The translations under genes were made by a program, and so were the position numbers. A DNA stretch of 5,041 nucleotides from Ferrimicrobium sp. GTDB lineage: Bacteria > Actinomycetota > Acidimicrobiia > Acidimicrobiales > Acidimicrobiaceae. This document shows, one piece after another, positions 1 through 5,041 of this stretch (positions are counted from its first letter, which is position 1; every line of letters starts with the position of its first letter). The notes beneath the pieces were generated by a model. The model was not told where the DNA came from, searched no databases, and saw nothing but the letters and a program-made list of their open reading frames with translations. The DNA lies in contig DAHXNM010000259.1 of assembly GCA_027365375.1 (NCBI GenBank), positions 1 through 5,041 of the forward strand, written 5' to 3'.

Positions 1-149
1 GATGGGGACTTAGTTTCTCTGACGTAAAAGATGCTCACTGCCGAACGAAGGAGCGACGTGGTAAAACACAACGCCCAACTACAGACGGGCTAGCCTGCGT
101 ACCTAGTGCTCAGCAAACTGGGTTGATGGATGAACTTCCATGAAAACAG
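1..149. other. Leading stretch with no recognisable gene
   Basis: No frame gives a recognisable protein here, and I see no RNA gene, repeat array or insertion-sequence end. The frame that continues into the methyltransferase tail at 150 is open through this stretch until the TGA at 141-143. Its translation has no methyltransferase character and in particular no glycine-rich SAM-binding loop. The stretch may be decayed sequence of the same gene or unrelated DNA joined to it. Confidence 0.5.
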
Positions 150-380
150 GGACTGTTGGTCTACACTGCCCGCCATACCGGAGACGCTCACTATGGGGTT
201 GGAGTCGATTTCGGTGACAACCGGTTCGAGAACGGTGGATTTGTTGTGCACTTTTTCGACCGTGACTTAGTCGATCGTCTCGCCGATGGATTTGAGCTAG
301 ACGATGTCACCCCCTTTACCGAAGGTGAGCTTCCACGCAAGCTTTTTCGTGTCACTATGACGCGGTTGCCCATCATTTAG
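150..380 (+). pseudogene. C-terminal remnant of a class I SAM-dependent methyltransferase
   Basis: The open frame gives about 76 residues (Gly-Leu-Leu-Val-Tyr-Thr, then Ala-Arg-His-Thr-Gly-Asp-Ala-His-Tyr-Gly) and ends at a TAG. From memory of the family, the run RHTGDAHYG, then ENGGFVVHFF, then DVTPFTEGELPRKLFRVTM is the conserved C-terminal part of a group of small (roughly 200-230 residue) class I methyltransferases of unknown substrate. The N-terminal Rossmann half with the SAM-binding glycine loop is absent. An in-frame TGA lies at 141-143, just before the similarity begins, and the first codon that could start translation (CTG 153 or TTG 156) has no ribosome binding site. I therefore read it as a truncated, probably non-functional gene. 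The conserved residues are intact, so the truncation may be recent. Alternatives are a sequencing or assembly error, or a small protein with its own start. The family call rests on recall of motifs, not on a search. Confidence 0.6.
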
Positions 381-596
381 TGGTGCTACGAATTCGGCTG
401 TCGAGCTTGTTCTAGCAAGTCCGACCTTGTGCAGAATTGCGCGATGAGATAGCGTTGACCTGCGCGTTAATGAGCGATTCGTGGGCGGTAGGCTGGTAGC
501 AAGAAGAGGCATATTCGAACTCGTCCGCGCGTGACGATAGGCGATAGGAAAAGCTTGCGATGACTAGCCGAGAGTGCATCGAGACGGGTCCCGGCA
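381..596. other. Intergenic region upstream of the FUSC gene
   Basis: No protein-like frame is visible. A TTGACC at 455-460 resembles a -35 element, but no convincing -10 lies at the right distance. TAGGCT at 489-494 fits TANNNT, but without a -35. A 7-base sequence CGATAGG is repeated in tandem at 535-548, about 50 bases before the presumed start of the FUSC gene, and could be an operator or chance. The promoter of the FUSC gene is probably in this region, but I cannot place it. Confidence 0.35.
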
Positions 597-2711
597 GTGG
601 ATCGTAAGAGTGGGCCATGGCGGGCCTTGCTCGACGATGTAGCTAGCGTCGAACGCTCTGGTATGGCGGTCTCGGTGGGTCTTCGATGCGCTCTCGGAAT
701 GCTACCTCCGCTTATCATCGGTGTGGCGACCGGCTATGTCGGAGACGGGGTTAGTGCTGCTGTAGGTGCGCTTGTTGTTGGCTTTGTCTCCTTCGAAGGT
801 CGCTACCGGAGCACACTACGCAACATGATGTTGGCCAGTGTTGGTGTGACCGTCTCTGCCTTTGTTGGTGCCATTGCGGCCCCTCATCTGCTTCTGCTGC
901 TTGTTGTGCTCGCCCTTTGGGGATTTCTTGCAGGAATCGCCGGTGCGTTTGGCCCCGGGATGTCGATGGCCGCGATGCAGGCCGTTGAGGTGCTGGTAGT
1001 CTTTAGCTCGCTTGGTATGGGTATCGAGAGTTCAGTTGTCCAGTCCCTCTGGGTGCTTGGTGGTGCGCTACTGCAGATTATTCTCCTGGTGCTCACTTGG
1101 CCGACTCGGCGACTAGATGGGGAGATGGCGTCGGTTGGTGAGGTCTATCGACGGTTGTCGAACTACGCGAGATCTAGTCCCAGAACGGCACCGGCCGCCG
1201 ATCAACTCACATCTGGTGCCGACTGGCTCGGTGATCCTAATCCACTCGGAGACCCATCCGCCATTGTGGCGTTGAAGGAGTTGTTTCAGCTTGCCCAGGA
1301 TATTCGACTTTCGTTGAGTGCTCTGGTTTTTGAGGCTCGGGGCGAGTTCGATGAGGTCGACACTGAGTCGCAGTGGGCAATCTCCTTTTGGCAACAGGCG
1401 GCGGTGTTGCTCGGCGCAATTGGGGATCAACTCAGCTTGTCTACCTCCCTAAAGGCTAAGGTGCGCCTGTGGAGTCGCCGACATCGCAGGCTCCTTGCGA
1501 AATCGTTAGACCTGGTAGCGCCTGAAGCGGATGCGTCCAAGCCCATCCTCGGTCTGCTGGCTCGCCAACTTGATCGTGCGCTTCATCTGGCAGATGAGGT
1601 AGCTACAGCGGGTTCGCGCGTTGTGCTGCCGGGACTAAATCGCGGTAGCCAAGGATCGTTGGATGAGACCTTGAGGCGACGACTACGTGGCCTAGGCAAG
1701 GTGCTCGCAACCGACTCCGAGTTGTTGTTTCACGCTGGCCGACTCGTACTGGTGCTGGTTGCTGGTACATATTTAGCGCACGCCTTCGGGCTGGCCAATG
1801 GTTATTGGGTTCCAATGACGGCGGCAGTGGTGCTCCAAGGTGATTTCAGCGGTACGGTACAGCGAGGGTTGGCCCGACTTGGCGGGACGCTGATAGGGGC
1901 GGTGGCAGTGACGGAGCTGGCAGCATTGGTGGTGCCGAGCCACGGCGTCCTGATCGTATCGATCGTCGTGCTTACGTGGTGTACCTACGCCACCTATCGT
2001 GCTAATTATTTTCTCTATAGCATATTTTTGACCTCTGATGTAGTCGCGATGTTCGCGATTATAGGCTCTCCGGTAGGTTCTACATCCGAGGAGCGAGCGA
2101 TAGCAACAGCACTCGGAGGAGTGGTTGCCATTGCCGTTTTTATCTTGTGGCCAACCTGGCGGCGACGCCTTTTGCCAAAATCACTAGCTGCGATGGTGAG
2201 GACTCAAGGTGCGTATGCGGCAGCTGTGCTTCGCTGTTTTGATACGACCCACGCCGATGACGATGGGATTGTCGATGTCGAGGGGCTCCGAGTGCTTTCG
2301 GTGAGTGCTCGTTCCTCGAGACAGCTCGCTGCCACGCTGCTCGAGGGCATGTCGACTGAACCAGGAACCCAGCAAGCGGCAGTTACGACTGCTGGTGCCA
2401 TTCTTTCACAGGTGAATTTTTGTGCGTTACTTGCGCTAGCACTCAACGCGGAGCTCTTGACTGAGCATCAGTTCTTCAGTGGCATGATAGAGGTTGGTGA
2501 CGCAATCGAGCAGCTTGCCTTGTATCAGGCCGATCGGCTCACTTCGTTTGGCTCGATGTCTGATCCAGAGGAGGTCGCGCCACCACCTCCGTTCCCAACT
2601 GACCTGGTTGTGTCCACGGTTCTCTATCGACAGATCCTTGAACTAGTCAGTAGCTTTCAAGAGCTTGGCGCACTCATTGATCAGTATGGATCGGTTGTAT
2701 TGATGATTTAG
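597..2711 (+). CDS. FUSC family membrane protein (fusaric acid resistance / aromatic acid exporter-like)
   Basis: The 704-residue product has the repeated two-block layout of FUSC proteins. Residues 24-168 form an N-terminal bundle of about five to six hydrophobic segments (around 26-48, 51-66, 76-95, 97-118, 122-140 and 150-168), ending in Trp-Pro-Thr-Arg-Arg. Residues 170-370 are a polar, helical, presumably cytoplasmic region. Residues 376-520 form a second bundle. It carries the family signature GYWVPMTAAVVLQGDFSGT (402-420), followed by an Arg-rich RGLARLGGTLIGA stretch, and again ends in Trp-Pro-Thr-Trp-Arg-Arg-Arg (518-524). A soluble tail of about 180 residues follows, with a Pro-rich PPPPFP near 665. 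Family members export aromatic acids or have unknown substrates; nothing here shows the substrate. The GTG at 597 is chosen because it is the only start after the in-frame TGA at 561 that keeps the amphipathic leader. Its ribosome site is weak (GAGACGGG, 581-588), and ATG 663 is an alternative. No partner gene (membrane fusion or outer-membrane protein) is seen, and the gene appears monocistronic. Confidence 0.85.
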   Translation: MDRKSGPWRALLDDVASVERSGMAVSVGLRCALGMLPPLIIGVATGYVGDGVSAAVGALVVGFVSFEGRYRSTLRNMMLASVGVTVSAFVGAIAAPHLLLLLVVLALWGFLAGIAGAFGPGMSMAAMQAVEVLVVFSSLGMGIESSVVQSLWVLGGALLQIILLVLTWPTRRLDGEMASVGEVYRRLSNYARSSPRTAPAADQLTSGADWLGDPNPLGDPSAIVALKELFQLAQDIRLSLSALVFEARGEFDEVDTESQWAISFWQQAAVLLGAIGDQLSLSTSLKAKVRLWSRRHRRLLAKSLDLVAPEADASKPILGLLARQLDRALHLADEVATAGSRVVLPGLNRGSQGSLDETLRRRLRGLGKVLATDSELLFHAGRLVLVLVAGTYLAHAFGLANGYWVPMTAAVVLQGDFSGTVQRGLARLGGTLIGAVAVTELAALVVPSHGVLIVSIVVLTWCTYATYRANYFLYSIFLTSDVVAMFAIIGSPVGSTSEERAIATALGGVVAIAVFILWPTWRRRLLPKSLAAMVRTQGAYAAAVLRCFDTTHADDDGIVDVEGLRVLSVSARSSRQLAATLLEGMSTEPGTQQAAVTTAGAILSQVNFCALLALALNAELLTEHQFFSGMIEVGDAIEQLALYQADRLTSFGSMSDPEEVAPPPPFPTDLVVSTVLYRQILELVSSFQELGALIDQYGSVVLMI

Positions 2712-2947
2712 TATTGGGATCATTGTGGTAGTTTGGTGACTTATAGTTGCGAGCTGTTGACGTTAGATAAAGCGCCTCGGTTCGCTCGGATCAGATGAGT
2801 GGACCGAAGCGGCCGATCGATCGGTTTAGGTGGTCCCAACTAGGGCAACGGTCGTGCACCCGAGAGAGTGATCGCAGTTTTGACACCTGTTCATCAGTAT
2901 CCGAGTTGTTGGTGAGAACCAGGTCTCGTTTTGCGAGCAGAGTCACT
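2712..2947. other. Convergent intergenic spacer
   Basis: This stretch lies between two genes that converge, so it should hold terminators for both. There is no strong GC hairpin with a T run. The best structures are the palindrome at 2813-2824 (listed separately) and a weak imperfect stem GAGA-ACCAGG-TCTC at 2916-2929 followed by GTTTTG, which could serve the + strand gene. Short open frames crossing the spacer have no recognisable content. Confidence 0.5.
2801..2836. terminator. Weak candidate bidirectional terminator around a 12-base palindrome
   Basis: CCGATCGATCGG at 2813-2824 is a perfect palindrome. It is enclosed by a second inverted pair, GGACC (2801-2805) and GGTCC (2832-2836). On the + strand the inner stem can extend with G-U pairs to six base pairs and is followed by TTTAGG. 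On the - strand it sits about 110 bases past the stop of the binding-protein gene. Its place between convergent genes fits termination, but the short stem and lack of a T run make it weak. A protein-binding site is an alternative. Confidence 0.3.
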
Positions 2948-4861
2948 TTAACCATTGAGGCTCCAGCGGGAGGGCATGTAGTTTGCATACGGGTTGAGAG
3001 GATTCCACCCGGTGAGATGCTTATTTACCACGGCGATTTCATAGTCGCCTACAGTCCACCAGAGGCCTGCCACCTGTTTACTCTGATAGTTTTCGACCTG
3101 GTAGAGCCGAGAAAGGCCAGGTAGATCGTAGGCGGCGTTTAGTAGATGCTGTTCCGTAGGGTTGTAGTATCCTCCACCCCAATAGTTGCCCTTGGCGAAC
3201 TCTACCCCAGCCGTTGGGACGAGTACGTATTGGCCAAAGTCCTCTTGGGCTCCATAGAGAGCGATTCCCCAGTTGCATGGACCAGGAGGACATACCCCTG
3301 CCGTGGAATACATCGTGCTCTGCAGTTGTGGGTTGAGTTTGATCGTGATCCCGGCTGCGTGAGCAGCAGTTGCGAACGCCTGCGCCTGGGCGGTGAGACT
3401 CGCACTTGGCGTCGCATACATCATGGAGATGGTAAGTTGTGCTCCCTTTTTAATGCCAGTACCGCATTGATTGGAGCCAGTTCCAGGGTTAACGCAGGTG
3501 GATGGTCCCGAGGCAGAGAGCTTCCAGCCGTGGCTCGTCAGTAACTTTCGCGCTGCGGCAACAGAGTACGGATAGGGATCGTGATGCAGTTGTGGGCTTA
3601 CGTAGTTCGATCCCGTATAAATTGGGGCTGATCCGTAGTCGAGCATGCCAAACCCATGGAGCGTCGTCTTCAAATAGAGTGGCTCGTTAACGAGATGTTG
3701 GAGAGCTTGGCGTAGGTATAATTGATCGACGAGCTGACGATAGGGGCCGGTGTACCCGAGTTCGGCAATGTTGTCATAGAAGACCTTCCATGGCTTAATC
3801 GAGTAGCCGTGGGTCTTGAAGTAGCTTGACAATTGTAGGTCGGAGGTCGGCAGGTACCCGAAGTCGACCACTCCTGAACGTAGAGCATCTAATTCTGCTG
3901 TCGCAGAGGTGAAGGAGTAGATCTGATAGCCAGCGAGCTTAGGTTTGCCGGCTCCCGTGTAGTGCGGATTGGCTCTAAACACGGCGTGATACGAGGTTGG
4001 ACTGTAGCCGGTAAGCTCCCATGGCCCATCCACGTTCTTCCATAGCGGGTTGGTTGCATAGCTGCTAAGTTGACCTGACTCTTTATAGAGGAAGTCGATC
4101 ACCTTGGTTGCGCCACTTGGTGTCGAGGCGACATTGCCGACTCTACAGGTAAGGCAAGTCTTATCCCAGTTCTGGACTGGTAGCGGATAGATCCAGGTGA
4201 GCTGATTGCCTGTGAACCATACCGGGTTGTATGCGTGATTGAGGTGGAGTGTGAACTGGTACGACCCTTGGTAGGAGATACTGGTGATGTCAGTTGGCAT
4301 GCGACCAGGAAGATACGGGGCGTAGTCACCGTTTTTGGCACCAGCGGCCTCGAGCTCAAAGAAGAACTTGATATCTTTGGTGGTTACCGGTTGACCATCG
4401 GACCAGGTGTAGTTGTGACGAAGTTTTATAGTAACTGTCTTATCGCCGTTGGAGTAGATAGGGGCAGTTCCGATCGACAACGGGTAGTTGATGCCGGTGG
4501 TTCCGGCGCCTCCGACGTAATAGAGCGGCCGGTATAGGCCGTTGGACACGTTGGAATCGTAGTTCTCGTAGTTAGCCTCATTTTCGAGCGGGAGTATCCA
4601 GCTGAATTGATCACCAGATCCCAAGGCATAGGAGGCGACCCCTCCAGAGACGACAGAGTGCGACGCTTTAGATTGCGACGAGTTCGCGCAACTTGCAAGG
4701 AGGAGAGCCCCCACCAAGAGGGCGATGACCGCACGGATGCCCTTTGGCTTTTTAGGCATAGATAGATGCACTTTGCGTTGCTGTGGTCTCCTATTGGGAG
4801 CAAAACTCCAAGGATTCGAGGATCGCATAGGCGATACCGATGGAATTGACATGTCGGTCAT
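2948..4861 (-). CDS. TPP-riboswitch-controlled ABC transporter substrate-binding lipoprotein, family 5 (DppA/OppA type)
   Basis: The 637-residue reading is a secreted solute-binding lipoprotein. Residues 35-58 form a signal peptide: Lys-rich start MPKKPKGIR, hydrophobic run AVIALLVGALLLA, and lipobox Leu-Ala-Ser-Cys with Cys58 as the lipid anchor. Family 5 hallmarks follow: KLRHNYTWSDGQPVTTKDIKF (146-166), the GPWELTGY turn (279-286), ELDALRSGVVDFGYLP (323-338), and LRQALQHLVNEPLY (383-396) with the usual PY...AARKLL segment (429-441). The C-terminal lobe ends near GWNPLNPYANY. The mature length of about 580 residues suits the family, which binds peptides, nickel, haem, sugars and other ligands. 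Three close cysteine pairs (236/239, 456/466, 524/529) could be disulfides. Start: ATG 4861 has GGAGGG nine bases upstream, but it puts 34 residues before the signal peptide. GTG 4771 and ATG 4759 fit the signal better but have poorly spaced ribosome sites. The TPP riboswitch just upstream implies repression by thiamin pyrophosphate, so a thiamin-related ligand is inferred. No permease or ATPase gene follows. Confidence 0.85.
   Translation of the reverse strand: MTDMSIPSVSPMRSSNPWSFAPNRRPQQRKVHLSMPKKPKGIRAVIALLVGALLLASCANSSQSKASHSVVSGGVASYALGSGDQFSWILPLENEANYENYDSNVSNGLYRPLYYVGGAGTTGINYPLSIGTAPIYSNGDKTVTIKLRHNYTWSDGQPVTTKDIKFFFELEAAGAKNGDYAPYLPGRMPTDITSISYQGSYQFTLHLNHAYNPVWFTGNQLTWIYPLPVQNWDKTCLTCRVGNVASTPSGATKVIDFLYKESGQLSSYATNPLWKNVDGPWELTGYSPTSYHAVFRANPHYTGAGKPKLAGYQIYSFTSATAELDALRSGVVDFGYLPTSDLQLSSYFKTHGYSIKPWKVFYDNIAELGYTGPYRQLVDQLYLRQALQHLVNEPLYLKTTLHGFGMLDYGSAPIYTGSNYVSPQLHHDPYPYSVAAARKLLTSHGWKLSASGPSTCVNPGTGSNQCGTGIKKGAQLTISMMYATPSASLTAQAQAFATAAHAAGITIKLNPQLQSTMYSTAGVCPPGPCNWGIALYGAQEDFGQYVLVPTAGVEFAKGNYWGGGYYNPTEQHLLNAAYDLPGLSRLYQVENYQSKQVAGLWWTVGDYEIAVVNKHLTGWNPLNPYANYMPSRWSLNG
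4787..4792 (-). promoter_or_regulatory. Possible internal ribosome binding site (AGGAGA)
   Basis: AGGAGA on the - strand lies 15 bases before GTG 4771 and 27 bases before ATG 4759. Both codons would begin the binding protein directly at its signal peptide. The spacing is long for either, so this is only a candidate for the true start. It matters because the alternative start at 4861 gives an unusual N-terminal extension. Confidence 0.25.
4794..4838 (-). other. Two short hairpins between the riboswitch and the signal-peptide start
   Basis: On the - strand, GGTATCGC-CTAT-GCGATCC (4838-4820) forms a stem of about seven pairs with one bulged T. TTGGAG-TTTTG-CTCCCAA (4811-4794) forms a stem of about six pairs with one bulge. 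Neither is followed by a U run, so they do not look like an intrinsic terminator. The second ends directly before the AGGAGA at 4792-4787. If translation starts at 4771 or 4759, they could belong to the riboswitch expression platform; if it starts at 4861, they are simply coding sequence. Confidence 0.3.
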
Positions 4862-4864
4862 GGC

Positions 4865-4943
4865 TGACGTCCCTCCGCTAGTACTAACTAGATCAGGTTC
4901 AACAGGTCTTTCTCAGCTCGACGTTGTCGAGCACCCTGCGTCA
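4865..4943 (-). promoter_or_regulatory. TPP riboswitch (THI element)
   Basis: The aptamer reads on the - strand and shows the conserved elements in order. P1 is TGACG (4943-4939) paired with CGTCA (4869-4865). P2 is CAGGGT (4938-4933) with ACCTG (4907-4903). P3 is a perfect 7-bp stem GCTCGAC/GTCGAGC (4932-4916) with a 3-base loop. The invariant GCTGAGA (4917-4911), which reads the pyrimidine ring of TPP, follows directly. The second conserved strand is GAACCTGATCTAG (4900-4888). P4 is CTAG/CTAG (4892-4889 and 4881-4878). The tail is AGCGGAGGGA (4879-4870). This variant has a short P3 and no P3a insertion. The GGAGGG in the tail is both aptamer and potential Shine-Dalgarno site for ATG 4861, only three bases past P1, so ligand binding would hide it: translational repression is the likely mode. 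The gene controlled is the family 5 binding protein. Confidence 0.95.
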
Positions 4944-4951
4944 CTGGCTCC

Positions 4952-4957
4952 ACCTTA
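4952..4957 (-). promoter_or_regulatory. Possible -10 element for the riboswitch transcript
   Basis: TAAGGT on the - strand matches the TANNNT form of actinobacterial -10 boxes. Transcription would begin about seven bases on, at or just before the first base of riboswitch stem P1 (4943), which is the expected economy for an aptamer leader. No good -35 is seen at 17-18 bases upstream. A second TANNNT, TAGGGT at 5030-5025, is the alternative, and its -35 would fall outside the window. Confidence 0.3.
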
Positions 4958-4971
4958 CTTGGTGTTAGTCA

Positions 4972-5001
4972 TGTGCACAGCATCCGATCGTTATTGGATG
5001 C
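4972..5001. repeat. Inverted repeat and adjacent palindrome upstream of the riboswitch
   Basis: GCATCC (4980-4985) and GGATGC (4996-5001) are a perfect 6-bp inverted pair with a 10-base spacer, GATCGTTATT. Directly next to it is the 8-base palindrome TGTGCACA (4972-4979). If the -10 at 4952-4957 is real, these symmetric sites span the -35 region and just upstream, where a regulator could bind. A weak terminator of an upstream gene is also possible, but no T run follows on either strand. Confidence 0.35.
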
Positions 5002-5041
5002 AGATCGCCAATGGGGGGATGGAGACCCTATCGAGTAATCC

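Noticed and set aside
455..460. TTGACC as the -35 of a FUSC promoter
   Set aside because: No acceptable -10 lies 16-19 bases downstream.
191..718. Overlapping - strand open frames upstream of the FUSC gene
   Set aside because: They are Ser/Arg-rich translations without recognisable motifs, partly antisense to the methyltransferase tail and to the FUSC N-terminus.
884..2446. Several - strand open frames of 60-105 codons inside the FUSC gene
   Set aside because: They are antisense to a membrane protein with clear family motifs and look like compositional shadows.
2916..2936. Stem GAGA-ACCAGG-TCTC followed by GTTTTG as a terminator of the FUSC gene
   Set aside because: Only four outer pairs form and the inner bases mismatch. 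It is too weak to list as a feature and is mentioned only in the spacer entry.
2795..3544. Open frames on the + strand at 2795-3124 and 3146-3544
   Set aside because: They lie largely opposite the strongly supported binding-protein gene, and their translations look like antisense shadows with no domain character.
4235..4803. Open frames at 4235-4537 (+) and 4426-4803 (-)
   Set aside because: Both overlap the binding-protein gene in other frames. Its family 5 motifs and signal peptide show which frame is real.
1..5041. CRISPR array, tRNA, rRNA, insertion sequence or phage genes
   Set aside because: No spaced repeats, clover-leaf sequence, transposase motifs or phage-like proteins were found on either strand.

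Overview
The window reads as ordinary chromosomal DNA from a bacterium of medium GC content (mid-50s percent by eye). An actinobacterium is suggested by GTG and TTG starts, a lipoprotein signal with a Leu-Ala-Ser-Cys box, a TANNNT-type -10 element and a compact TPP riboswitch whose tail runs almost into a start codon. An acidophilic Acidimicrobiia-type host such as Ferrimicrobium would fit the base composition, but this is a guess from style and not an identification.

Layout. Positions 1-149 hold no recognisable gene. Positions 150-380 (+) encode only the C-terminal tail of a class I SAM-dependent methyltransferase, cut off by an in-frame TGA at 141-143, so this is a gene remnant. After a 216-base gap comes a long + strand gene (597-2711) for a 704-residue FUSC-family (fusaric acid resistance / aromatic acid exporter-like) membrane protein. 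A 236-base convergent spacer with a 12-base palindrome separates it from a - strand gene (2948-4861) for a family 5 (DppA/OppA-type) solute-binding lipoprotein. Immediately upstream of that gene, on the same strand, is a well-formed TPP riboswitch (4865-4943), with a possible promoter and a 6-bp inverted repeat beyond it.

How it works together. The convincing regulatory unit is the riboswitch plus the binding protein. Thiamin pyrophosphate should repress a secreted lipoprotein of a family usually annotated as peptide or nickel binding. This makes a thiamin, thiamin-precursor or thiamin-salvage substrate a reasonable hypothesis. No permease or ATPase can be co-transcribed downstream, because the next gene is convergent, so the binding protein must either share a transporter encoded elsewhere or have partners upstream beyond the window. 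The FUSC gene has no visible link to thiamin. The main open points are the start codon of the binding protein and its substrate.
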